Assembly (NCBI RefSeq): GCF_000281715.2
Contig: NZ_CP124576.1
Location: 3,817,001-3,881,000 of the forward strand
Direction of reading: 5' to 3'
DNA from: Sphingobium sp. AP49
Lineage (GTDB): Bacteria; Pseudomonadota; Alphaproteobacteria; Sphingomonadales; Sphingomonadaceae
DNA length: 64,000 nucleotides
Both the position numbers and the translations under genes were made by a program. The notes beneath the pieces are model-generated. The model worked only from the letters and a program-made list of their open reading frames with translations, searched no databases and had not been told where the DNA came from. Shown in pieces: positions 18,356-26,835 of the stretch. Within the stretch, counting starts at the first letter, position 1; every line of letters starts with the position of its first letter.

Positions 18356-18366
18356 ATATCGTATAC
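18356..18366 (+). promoter_or_regulatory. Putative GntR operator (ATATCGTATAC)
   Basis: Sits in the 84-base gap between the GH127-like and DUF885 genes, embedded in the palindrome AGTATATCGTATACACT (18353-18369). Its presence suggests the DUF885 gene has its own promoter in addition to any read-through. Confidence 0.55.
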
Positions 18367-18422
18367 ACTGTTAGCAGAGCGGGGCGCCGGGTCGCGTCGC
18401 CGAACAGGGAAGAGAGACATTC

Positions 18423-20225
18423 ATGAAAATGCCCCACGCCGCATCCTTGCTCGCCATCGCCTGGCTCGCCGCCACGGCCCCGATTGCCGTCGCCCAGACA
18501 GCGCCGACCGCCGACGCCCCGGCCGCACAACCGACTGCCGCCGACCTGAAGCTCAAGGCGCTCTATGACGCCGAATGGACCTGGCGCCAGAAGGAATTTG
18601 CCCGCCTGCCCGGCAGCGGCCGGACCGAGGGCGGCGCCGACGATCATCTGCCCAGCGTGACGGCCGCCACCCAGCAGCGCCGCTATGCCTATTGGAGCGA
18701 TATCCTGAGGCAGCTCGACCAGATCCCCGACGCCCAGCTGTCGCATGAGGAGTATATCAACAAGGCGGTGTTCAAGACCTCGGTCTGGGAGAATGCGACC
18801 AAGATCAAGTACAAGACCTATGAGGCGCCGTTCAACAGCGACACCTTCTTCTGGACCGGCCTCAACCCGCGCACGCCCTTTTCCACTGCCGACAATTATC
18901 GCCGCTATCTCGGTCGGATGAAGGATATCCCGCGCTATTTCGACGAGCAGATCGCCAACATGCAGGCCGGCCTGAAGCGCGGCTATACCGTGCCGCGGGT
19001 GTCGATCGAGGGGCGTGACAAGACGATCGAGCCGTTCCTGGCCGCCGGCACCGACAATCCCTTTTACAAGTCGTTCGCCGCCATGCCGGACACCATCCCG
19101 GCCGACCAGCGCCAGGCGATGCAGGCCCAGGCCCAGGCATTGATCCGCGACGCCATCGCGCCCAGCTACCAGAAGTTGCTGACCTTCATGCGCGGCGAAT
19201 ATATGCCCAAGGCGCGCAAGACGATCGACGCCTACTCGCTGCCCGACGGCAAGGCTTTCTACCAGGACCAGATACGCGAATATACGACGCTGGACCTGAC
19301 GCCCCAGCAGATCCACGAGATCGGCCTCAAAGAAGTCGCGCGCATCGATGCGGACATGAAGAAGACGATGGCCGACGCCAAGTTCCAGGGCAGCTTTGCC
19401 GAGTTCCTGGAGTTCATGCGCACCGATCCGCAATTCTATGCCAAGACCCCGCGCGAGCTGCTGTCCTATTCCGCCTATGTCACCAAAAAGATGGACGGCA
19501 AGCTCAAGGACACGTTCAACAACCTGCCACGCTATCGCTTCACCATCCTGCCGGTGCCGGACGAGATCGCGCCCATCTACACCTCGGGTCGCGGCGGGCT
19601 CGAATCCTGCCTGATGAACACCTATGACCTGCCCTCGCGCCCGCTCTACAATCTGACGGCGCTGACGCTGCACGAATGCAATCCGGGCCACAGCTTCCAG
19701 GCAGCCTATGCGCTGGAAGCCCCCAACCGCCCGGCCTTCCGCGGCCAGACCTATTTCTCTGGCTATGGCGAGGGCTGGGGCCTCTATACCGAATGGCTGG
19801 GCACGAAACTGGGCATGTATGAAACGCCCTATGAGGAGTTTGGCCGCGAGACGTTCGAGATGTGGCGTGCGGTACGCCTGGTGATCGACACCGGCATGCA
19901 CTCCATGGGTTGGACGCGGCAGCAGGCGATCGACTATATGGCGAGCCACACCGCGCTCGCGAAGCTCGACATCACCAATGAGGTCGATCGCTATATCGCC
20001 TGGCCCGCGCAGGCGCTGGCCTACAAGCTGGGCGAATTGTCGATCCGCAAGATGCGCGCCAAGGCGGAAGCGGAACTGGGCGACAAGTTCGACCAGCGCC
20101 CGTTCCACGACACGCTGCTGACCATGGGATCGGTGCCGTTGCCGGTAATGGAGGCGGAACTCGACCGCTTCATCCAGACGGAAAAGGCCAAGGCAACATC
20201 CGGGGCGTCCGGTGCGGCGCAGTAA
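18423..20225 (+). CDS. DUF885 family secreted metallopeptidase-like protein
   Basis: 600 residues with a signal peptide (about 1-23, ending AVAQT) and typical DUF885 length. The putative zinc site is HECNPGH (within LTLHECNPGHSFQ), with a downstream Glu in YGEGWGLYTEWLG; this HExxxGH...E arrangement is characteristic of the family and related to M3-like metallopeptidases. DUF885 proteins are poorly characterised but generally believed to be peptidases. With a GntR-type operator in front and the arabinosidase before it, a role cutting (glyco)peptides in the periplasm is the best guess. The next gene overlaps its last codons. Confidence 0.82.
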   Translation: MKMPHAASLLAIAWLAATAPIAVAQTAPTADAPAAQPTAADLKLKALYDAEWTWRQKEFARLPGSGRTEGGADDHLPSVTAATQQRRYAYWSDILRQLDQIPDAQLSHEEYINKAVFKTSVWENATKIKYKTYEAPFNSDTFFWTGLNPRTPFSTADNYRRYLGRMKDIPRYFDEQIANMQAGLKRGYTVPRVSIEGRDKTIEPFLAAGTDNPFYKSFAAMPDTIPADQRQAMQAQAQALIRDAIAPSYQKLLTFMRGEYMPKARKTIDAYSLPDGKAFYQDQIREYTTLDLTPQQIHEIGLKEVARIDADMKKTMADAKFQGSFAEFLEFMRTDPQFYAKTPRELLSYSAYVTKKMDGKLKDTFNNLPRYRFTILPVPDEIAPIYTSGRGGLESCLMNTYDLPSRPLYNLTALTLHECNPGHSFQAAYALEAPNRPAFRGQTYFSGYGEGWGLYTEWLGTKLGMYETPYEEFGRETFEMWRAVRLVIDTGMHSMGWTRQQAIDYMASHTALAKLDITNEVDRYIAWPAQALAYKLGELSIRKMRAKAEAELGDKFDQRPFHDTLLTMGSVPLPVMEAELDRFIQTEKAKATSGASGAAQ

Positions 20226-20712
20226 GCGCATTCTCCTCCCCCTGATCGGCGCGGCGCTCTGCATGGGCGCCGCGCCGGCACCCCATTCGACGAAGCAGGA
20301 GAAGGCGGCGATCCGGCAGGTGATTGCCGACATGGAAGCCGCCTGGAACCGGGGCGATTTTCGCGGCTATATGGCCGGCTTCCTCAACCCCGGCATCATC
20401 TTCGTGTCGCGCGGCCAGTTCCAGCGCGACTGGCAGGGGACGCTCGACCATTATGTCCGCGACTATGGCGCCTCGCCCGAAACGCGCGGCACGCTCCATT
20501 TCTGCGATATCCAGATCGAGATGCTGGCGCCCGATGCAGCGCAACTCATCAGCCGCTTCCACCTCGCCGCAAAACCCGGCCAGTCGGGGATCAACACGCG
20601 ACTGATGCGCAAGGTGAAGGGCCATTGGGTCATCGCCCTCAATCATGTTTCCGCGTTTGAACCTGACGCGATGCACCCCGCTTATTGCCAGGCCCCTGCT
20701 TCGGATCGTTGA
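20212..20712 (+). CDS. Small exported NTF2/DUF4440-like protein
   Basis: 166 residues starting at GTG 20212, overlapping the DUF885 stop by 14 bases. It has a short signal peptide (LLPLIGAALCMGAAP) and then a compact domain with the pattern of SnoaL/DUF4440 cone folds: an N-terminal helix (IRQVIADMEAAWNRGDFRGYM), a middle IIFVSRGQFQRDW and a C-terminal strand pair ending HWVIALNHVSAF. Members often stabilise or assist a partner enzyme, but no catalytic residue can be assigned. Overlap suggests it works with the DUF885 peptidase. Confidence 0.65.
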   Translation: MRRSKRILLPLIGAALCMGAAPAPHSTKQEKAAIRQVIADMEAAWNRGDFRGYMAGFLNPGIIFVSRGQFQRDWQGTLDHYVRDYGASPETRGTLHFCDIQIEMLAPDAAQLISRFHLAAKPGQSGINTRLMRKVKGHWVIALNHVSAFEPDAMHPAYCQAPASDR

Positions 20713-20768
20713 CGCTCCACGACATCCATCCGGCCGGGCATGAATGCACCGGTCGCCCTCCATTCGAT

Positions 20769-20780
20769 TGAATACGTATG
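20769..20780 (+). promoter_or_regulatory. Putative LacI-type operator upstream of TonB receptor
   Basis: TGAATACGTATG, with palindromic core ATACGTAT, lies 97 bases before the receptor ATG. The identical 12-mer occurs at 24911-24922 next to the LacI gene. Confidence 0.55.
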
Positions 20781-20877
20781 TGGGATTCTGTGCAGATGGC
20801 ACGGCCCGCGACTATTTCAGGCGAACCGGTCATGCCGGCAATAACGCTAAAGATGCGTCCTGGGGAGGATTTCTGTT

Positions 20878-23655
20878 ATGCACCATTTCCGTCAATCCAT
20901 TGTGCGCGCCGCATTGCTGGCAGGCGCCTCTCTGTCCGTCGTGACGGCAGCCCATGCCCAGGAAACGGCGACCGCCACCCCCGCCGATGAGCAGGGCGAC
21001 GCAATCGTCGTCACCGGCATCCGCGCCTCGCTGGCCTCAGCCGCGAAGATCAAGCGCGATTCCGTCCTGATCGTCGATTCCATCTCGTCCGAAGATGTCG
21101 GCAAGCTGCCCGACGTGTCGATCGCGGACTCGCTTGCCCGCCTGCCCGGCGTTACCGCCCAGCGTCTTGAGGGCCGCGACCAGCGCCTGTCGATCCGTGG
21201 CATGGGTCCCGATTTCTCGACCACCCTGCTCAACGGCCGCGAACAGGTCACCGTCGGCGACAATCGCGGCGTCGAATATGATCAATATCCGTCGGAATTC
21301 TTCCAGAACGTCAATGTCTACAAGAGCGCCGACGCGGCCCTGATCGCGGCCGGCATCTCGGGCACGGTCGACCTGCGCATGCTGCGCCCGCTCGACCGCA
21401 ACGATCGCCTCGTCTCGGTCTCGCTCCGCGGCCAGATGAACGGCATGGACAAGCTCAACCCCGACGGCGATCGCTATGGCTATCGCGCTTCGGCCACCTA
21501 TATCGACCAGTTCGCCGACGATACGCTGGGCCTGTCGCTGGGCTTCTCCGCCTCGCAGACGCCTTCGCAGAATGAACGCTTCAACAGCTGGGGTTATCCT
21601 GAAGACGCCGACGGCAACCTGATCATTGGCGGCGCCAAGCCCTATGTCCAGTCGAACACGCTCAAGCGCTATGGCATGGTGGGCACGCTGGAATGGCAGC
21701 CGAGCGACAATTTCCATTCGACCTTCGATGTCCTCGCCTCGCATTTCGAGGAAGTACAGCGGCTGCGCGGCATCGAATTCCCGCTGGTCTGGGGTACGAA
21801 TGTGGGCGTCAGCGACGTCACGGTCGAAAATGGCTTCGTGACCGCCGCCACCTTCTCCAACGTCTATGGCGTCCAGCGCAACGACTATAACAAGCGCAAG
21901 GCCGACACCATCTCGCTCGGCTGGAACAACGATATCCAGCTCAATGATCGGCTGAAACTGAATGTCGATGCCAGCTGGTCGAACGCCAAGCGCACCGACT
22001 TCCTGCTCGAAACCTATTCGGGCACCGGCTATCTGCGCTCGGGCGTACCCGACACCGTGCGCGTGGAGCGCCAGTCGAACGGCCTGTTCAGCATCGTGCC
22101 GACGCTCGACTATACCGACACCAGCATCATCAGCCTGACCGATCCCAATGGCTGGGGCTATAACGGCACAACCGCCGTGGTGCAGGCCGGCTTCCTCAAC
22201 AAGCCCAAGTTCGAGGACGACATGAAGTCGTTCCGCGCCAACCTGGTCGGCGACATTTCCGGCAGCATCTTCAGCAACTGGGAAGTCGGCGGCAATTACA
22301 GCCGGCGCAAGAAGACCAGTTCCTATACCAGCTATTTCCTCTGCCCGACCGGCGGTACGGACTGCACCATCGCCGGCGGCACGCCCGGTTCCGCGCCGGT
22401 GCCGCAGGAAGCGCTGCTCGGCTCGAACGTTTCGCTCGACTATCTGGGCGTGCCGGCGATGCTGACGCTCGATCCGCTCTATCTCTACAACAACACGCTC
22501 GACGCGGTGTATGACAACCGGCCCTCGTCGCTGGTGCGCGACAATCGGGTGAAGGAAGATGTCTTCACCGGCTATGCCAAGCTGACGCTCGATGGCGATC
22601 TGGGCGGCAAGGCCTTGAAGGGCGCAATCGGCGTGCAGGTGATCCACACCCGCCAGTCGTCGGACGGCACCATCTCCAACTTCTCCAACGGCGTCGTCAC
22701 CGTCGTCCCCGCCTCGGGCAAGGACAGCTATACCAATGTGCTGCCCAGCGCGCAGTTGTCGGTCGAGCTCAACCAGGGCCTGTTCGTGAAGCTCGGCGCG
22801 GCCCAGACCATGGTCCGCCCGCGCATGGATCAGGAACGGGTCAACCAGGAATATAGCTTCGATCCGTCCAAGATCGGCCAGGGTTCCGACCCGCAATATA
22901 GCCCGTTCAGTTCGAACGGCGGCAACGTCAATCTGCGTCCCTATCAGTCGACCAATGTCGATCTGTCGGTCGAGAAATATTTCGACAAGGGCGGCTATGT
23001 CTCGATTGCGGGCTATTTCAAGAATCTGACCGACTTCGTCGATCCGAACAACAATATCCCCTATGATTTCTCGGCGGTCCTGCCCTCGCTGCCGGCCGCC
23101 ATCCGCGACCAGATCATTGCCGATGGCAGCTATATCGGTCTGCTGAAGGCGCCCGCCAATACCGGCAAGGGCACGATCATGGGGGCCGAGGCGACGGCGT
23201 CGCTGCCCTTCAAGCTGTTCAGCGATGCACTTGACGGCTTCGGCATCTTCGCCAGCGGGTCCTACACCCACAGCGAGATCAAATATGCCAGCAATCCGGG
23301 CGACAGCATCACCCTGCCGGGCCTGTCGAAATGGGTTGCCAGCGGCACCGCCTATTTCGAGAAGAACGGCTTCCAGGCGCGCGTCAACTATCGCTACCGC
23401 TCGTCCTTCCTGGGCGAAGTGGCCGGCCTGTCGGCGGCGCCGACCTTCCGCACCGCCAAGGCGGAGGGCATTCTCGACGCCCAGATCGGCTATGAATTCC
23501 AGTCGGGTCCGCTCACCGGCCTGTCGATCCTGCTGCAGGGCAAGAACCTGACCGACCAGCCTTTCGTCACCTATCAGAATGACGATCCGCGCCAGGTCAT
23601 CGACTATCAGCGTTACGGCCGCGACTATTATCTGGGCGTGACCTACAAATTCTGA
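20878..23655 (+). CDS. TonB-dependent receptor, MalA-like (maltodextrin)
   Basis: 925 residues from ATG 20878, with GGGGAGGA upstream. The signal peptide ends near AHAQE (about residue 28). The plug begins IVVTGIRASLASAAKIKRDS, and VGKLPDVSIADSLARLPG with QRLSIRGMGPDFSTTLLNGRE are signatures of the receptor subgroup that includes Caulobacter MalA. The barrel ends LGVTYKF. It should import maltodextrins across the outer membrane, with the amylase, two alpha-glucosidases and MFS transporter nearby completing use. A strong terminator follows. Confidence 0.92.
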   Translation: MHHFRQSIVRAALLAGASLSVVTAAHAQETATATPADEQGDAIVVTGIRASLASAAKIKRDSVLIVDSISSEDVGKLPDVSIADSLARLPGVTAQRLEGRDQRLSIRGMGPDFSTTLLNGREQVTVGDNRGVEYDQYPSEFFQNVNVYKSADAALIAAGISGTVDLRMLRPLDRNDRLVSVSLRGQMNGMDKLNPDGDRYGYRASATYIDQFADDTLGLSLGFSASQTPSQNERFNSWGYPEDADGNLIIGGAKPYVQSNTLKRYGMVGTLEWQPSDNFHSTFDVLASHFEEVQRLRGIEFPLVWGTNVGVSDVTVENGFVTAATFSNVYGVQRNDYNKRKADTISLGWNNDIQLNDRLKLNVDASWSNAKRTDFLLETYSGTGYLRSGVPDTVRVERQSNGLFSIVPTLDYTDTSIISLTDPNGWGYNGTTAVVQAGFLNKPKFEDDMKSFRANLVGDISGSIFSNWEVGGNYSRRKKTSSYTSYFLCPTGGTDCTIAGGTPGSAPVPQEALLGSNVSLDYLGVPAMLTLDPLYLYNNTLDAVYDNRPSSLVRDNRVKEDVFTGYAKLTLDGDLGGKALKGAIGVQVIHTRQSSDGTISNFSNGVVTVVPASGKDSYTNVLPSAQLSVELNQGLFVKLGAAQTMVRPRMDQERVNQEYSFDPSKIGQGSDPQYSPFSSNGGNVNLRPYQSTNVDLSVEKYFDKGGYVSIAGYFKNLTDFVDPNNNIPYDFSAVLPSLPAAIRDQIIADGSYIGLLKAPANTGKGTIMGAEATASLPFKLFSDALDGFGIFASGSYTHSEIKYASNPGDSITLPGLSKWVASGTAYFEKNGFQARVNYRYRSSFLGEVAGLSAAPTFRTAKAEGILDAQIGYEFQSGPLTGLSILLQGKNLTDQPFVTYQNDDPRQVIDYQRYGRDYYLGVTYKF

Positions 23656-23729
23656 TCGGCCTTCGGCCGACCGGGCAAATTCCAATTCCTCCCCGGACTG
23701 CCCGACTGCACGCGGGCAATCCCCCTCCC

Positions 23730-23772
23730 CGGACCGCCACCCCTTTCAGGGGAAGGCGGTCCGTTTTTCTTT
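23730..23772 (+). terminator. Rho-independent terminator after MalA-like receptor
   Basis: CGGACCGCC (23730-23738) pairs with GGCGGTCCG (23755-23763), an inner CCCCT/AGGGG stem extends it, and TTTTTCTTT follows. This is the clearest intrinsic terminator in the window. Confidence 0.85.
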
Positions 23773-23841
23773 GGGGGAGAGGAGGCCATGGACTCAGCCC
23801 TTCTTCTTCCTCCCCTCCCTTCTAGGCAGAGGAGGAAGATT

Positions 23842-24864
23842 CTAAGCCGTCATTCGCGTTATCAGCCGGGGCGCCAGCAGTGTTGGCGTCACCGGCTTGC
23901 GGTCGATCTGGCCGATCAGCGCGTCGACCAGCACCTCGCCCGCGCGCAGATAGTCCTGCGCCACGGTGGTCAGCGGCTGCCGCGTCAGGCTGGCGGCGGG
24001 GATGTCGTCGAAGCCGATCAGGGCGACGTCGCCGGGCACCGACAGCCCATGTTCGTCCAGCGCCCGCATCGCGCCGATCGCGATCAGGTCGGACCCGGCA
24101 AAGATCGCGTCGAATGTCACGCCGCGCGCGATCAGCCGGCTCGCCGCCTCATAGCCCGACTGCTCGGTCGACAGCGCATCGACATGCAGGCCAGGGTCGA
24201 CCGCAAGCCCCGCCTCGCGCAGCACGTCGGACAGGCCGGCATAGCGATCGCGAAATTCGGGATAATGGCTCGATGCGTCGCCCAGGAAAGCGATCCGGCT
24301 GCATCCGCGCGCGATCAGATGCGCGCCCGCATCGCGCCCGCCGCGCCGATTGTCGCAGCCGATGGTCATCCCCAGCGCATGTTGGTCAACCGATCCCCAG
24401 CGCACGAAATGTGTGCCCTGCGCCACCAGTTGCTCCAGCCGGGTGCGATAGATTTCATAATCGCCATAGCCCAGCAGGATGATGCCATCGGCCTTGCGGC
24501 TATCCTCATAGTCGACATGCCAGTCGGTCGAGAGCTGCTGGAAACTGGTGAGCAGGTCATAGCCGCGCTTGGCGCAGGTCTGCAGGATCGGCCCCAGCAT
24601 CGACAGGAAGAAGGGGTTGATCCAGCTTTCGTCGGGCAGCAGATCCTCGAAGAACAGCAGCGCGAGCGTGTTGCTTTTCCCCCGCCGCAGCGACGACGCA
24701 TTCTTGTCCACCGTGTAATTGAGCTGCCGCGCGATTGCCTCGATCCGCAGCCGCGTCCCCTCGCTCACCGTCTTGTCGCCGCGCAGCGCGCGCGACACGG
24801 TGGGCTGGGACACGCCGGCCAGCGTAGCGATGTCGAAAGATGTGACTTTGTCGTTGGCGCCCAT
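23842..24864 (-). CDS. LacI-family transcriptional regulator of the maltodextrin locus
   Basis: 340 residues. The N-terminal LacI HTH is at about 7-30 (SFDIATLAGVSQPTVSRAL), with a hinge-helix region near 55-60 (NASSLRRG) and a periplasmic-binding-protein-like effector domain after it. The C-terminus includes the family-typical DVALIGFDDIPAASLTRQPLT. It is convergent with the receptor gene and divergent from the amylase operon. The TGAATACGTATG palindrome 47 bases before its start and upstream of the receptor is the likely operator, giving control of both units and of itself, with a maltose-type inducer assumed. Confidence 0.92.
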   Translation of the reverse strand: MGANDKVTSFDIATLAGVSQPTVSRALRGDKTVSEGTRLRIEAIARQLNYTVDKNASSLRRGKSNTLALLFFEDLLPDESWINPFFLSMLGPILQTCAKRGYDLLTSFQQLSTDWHVDYEDSRKADGIILLGYGDYEIYRTRLEQLVAQGTHFVRWGSVDQHALGMTIGCDNRRGGRDAGAHLIARGCSRIAFLGDASSHYPEFRDRYAGLSDVLREAGLAVDPGLHVDALSTEQSGYEAASRLIARGVTFDAIFAGSDLIAIGAMRALDEHGLSVPGDVALIGFDDIPAASLTRQPLTTVAQDYLRAGEVLVDALIGQIDRKPVTPTLLAPRLITRMTA

Positions 24865-24910
24865 CGCCGGACCCTACGCCCCCGCGTTCGGCTTGGGAAG
24901 GTGGCGGCTC

Positions 24911-24922
24911 TGAATACGTATG
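24911..24922 (+). promoter_or_regulatory. Putative LacI operator in divergent lacI/amylase promoter
   Basis: TGAATACGTATG, identical to 20769-20780. It lies 47 bases from the LacI start and 89 bases from the amylase start, so one site could serve autoregulation and repression of the hydrolase operon. Confidence 0.6.
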
Positions 24923-25011
24923 CCGCTCCCTTGGCCCGGCCTGTCCCCGCCGACTAAGAAGGGGCCAAGCTGCGGCAATCGGGCACAAGCGGCAATGGGA
25001 GGATGAAGGCG

Positions 25012-26835
25012 ATGCGCGGACGAACGGCACTGCTGCTGGCTGCACTCTGCGCGCTTCCCGCCCCGGCTTTCGCACAGGATCAGGGTTTCCGCGCCCGCCT
25101 GCCCGAAGATGAAGTCATCTATTTCATCCTGCCCGACCGGTTCGACAATGGTGACAGCGAAAATGACAGGGGCAGGCTTAATGGCGATCGACTAAAAACC
25201 GGATATGATCCTGTTTCTAAAGGGTTTTATCATGGAGGCGATCTTCGGGGGCTGATCCGCCGGCTCGACTATATTCAGGGGCTGGGCGCCACCGCCATCT
25301 GGGTCGGTCCGATCTTCCGCAACAAGCCGGTGCAAGGCCCCAAGGGTCAGGAGAGCGCCGGCTATCACGGCTATTGGATCACCGATTTCGAACATGTCGA
25401 TCCGCATTTCGGCACCGACGCGGATTTCGCCGTGCTGGTGAAGGCCGCCCATGGCCGGGGGATGAAGGTCTATATGGACATCATCGCCAACCATACGGCC
25501 GACGTCATCAAATATCGCGAATGCGCCGACCGGCCCTGCCCCTATCGTTCGCGCGCCGACTATCCCTATCAGCGCCGTGGCGGCGTGGCCGGCGCGGCGA
25601 TCAATCCGGGATTCGCCGGCGACGCCGATCATGGCGACGCCAATTTCGGCAAGCTCACCGACCCGGCCTATGCCTATACCCCCTTCGTGCCGAAGGGCGA
25701 GCAGGCGTTGAAGAACCCGGCCTGGCTCAACGATGTGCGCTATTATCATAATCGTGGCGAGACGAGCTATTCGGGCGAGAGCGCGACCATGGGCGACTTT
25801 GCCGGGCTCGACGATCTGATGACCGAACATCCGCGCGTGATCGCCGGCATGATCGACATTTTCGGCGGCTGGATCGACCGCTTCGGCATTGACGGCTTCC
25901 GCATCGACACCGCCCGCCATGTCGATCCGCATTTCTGGCAGCAGTTCGTCCCCGCCATGCAGGCACGGGCCAAAGCGCGCGGCATCCCCAATTTCCATGT
26001 CTTCGGCGAAGTCTATGTCGAGACGGTCGATGCCGGCCCGCTCGCCTGGCACACCCGCGAAGGCGGCTTCCCTGCCGTGCTCGACTTCGCCTTCCGCCAG
26101 GCCGCGCTGGAAACCGTCGCGGGCAAGGCGGCGACCGCCACCTGGGAACGCATGCTGACCGGCGACGCCCTCTATCAGGGCGGTGCCGCCACCGCGCGCC
26201 AGTTGCCCACCTTCGTCAGCAATCATGACGCCGGGCGGTTCGCCACCTTCGTCCGCCGCGCCTTCCCGCAGGCAGGCGAGGACGAAGTGCTGCGCCGGGT
26301 GATGCTCGCCAACGCCATGCTGCTGACGCTGCGCGGCGTACCGACCATCTATTATGGCGATGAACAGGGTTTCGTCGGTGACGGCGGCGATCAGGACGCG
26401 CGCGAGGATATGTTCGGCAGCCAGGTGGCGAGCTATAACGACAATCGCCTGCTTGGCAGCGATGCGACCACCGCCACCGCGCGCTTCGACCCCGCCCATC
26501 CGCTCTATCGCGAGATCGCGGCGCTCGCCCGGCTGCGCACCGGCCATGCCGCGCTGCGCCGGGGCAGCGAGACGATCCGCGCGCGCGGCGACGAGCCGGG
26601 CCTGTTCGCCGTCTCCCGCTTCGATCCCGACACGGGCGCGGAATATCTGATCGCCTTCAACACATCGACCGCGCCGATCAGGGCGCAGGTCCAGGTGGAT
26701 ACCGCCTCCACCGCTTTCGACACCCTAGCCGGCGCGGCCTGTGCCCCGCGCGCCGTCGCGCCCGGCAGCCTCACCCTCGACCTTCCTCCCCTTGGCTACA
26801 GCGTCTGCGCTGTACGGAGCGCCAATCCGCAATGA
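25012..26835 (+). CDS. Secreted GH13 alpha-amylase
   Basis: 607 residues from ATG 25012. I prefer this to the ATG at 25003, because GGGAGG (24997-25002) abuts the earlier codon but is ideally spaced from the later one. A signal peptide ends near PAFAQ. GH13 regions are clear: DIIANHT, GFRIDTARH (nucleophile Asp), FGEVY (acid/base Glu) and FVSNHDAGR (stabilising Asp). Active on starch or maltodextrin in the periplasm or outside. The C-terminal beta domain is short. The stop overlaps the start of the next GH13 gene (ATGA), showing tight coupling. Confidence 0.9.
   Translation: MRGRTALLLAALCALPAPAFAQDQGFRARLPEDEVIYFILPDRFDNGDSENDRGRLNGDRLKTGYDPVSKGFYHGGDLRGLIRRLDYIQGLGATAIWVGPIFRNKPVQGPKGQESAGYHGYWITDFEHVDPHFGTDADFAVLVKAAHGRGMKVYMDIIANHTADVIKYRECADRPCPYRSRADYPYQRRGGVAGAAINPGFAGDADHGDANFGKLTDPAYAYTPFVPKGEQALKNPAWLNDVRYYHNRGETSYSGESATMGDFAGLDDLMTEHPRVIAGMIDIFGGWIDRFGIDGFRIDTARHVDPHFWQQFVPAMQARAKARGIPNFHVFGEVYVETVDAGPLAWHTREGGFPAVLDFAFRQAALETVAGKAATATWERMLTGDALYQGGAATARQLPTFVSNHDAGRFATFVRRAFPQAGEDEVLRRVMLANAMLLTLRGVPTIYYGDEQGFVGDGGDQDAREDMFGSQVASYNDNRLLGSDATTATARFDPAHPLYREIAALARLRTGHAALRRGSETIRARGDEPGLFAVSRFDPDTGAEYLIAFNTSTAPIRAQVQVDTASTAFDTLAGAACAPRAVAPGSLTLDLPPLGYSVCAVRSANPQ

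Noticed and set aside
16077..20333. A 1418-codon open frame on the minus strand
   Set aside because: It is antisense to the GH127-like and DUF885 genes, both with clear family motifs; its translation has no recognisable domain and a composition typical of GC3-driven shadow frames.
21037..23685. An 882-codon minus-strand frame opposite the MalA-like receptor
   Set aside because: It is the mirror of the receptor's codon bias; no domain, no ribosome site, and the plus strand carries unmistakable TonB-receptor motifs.
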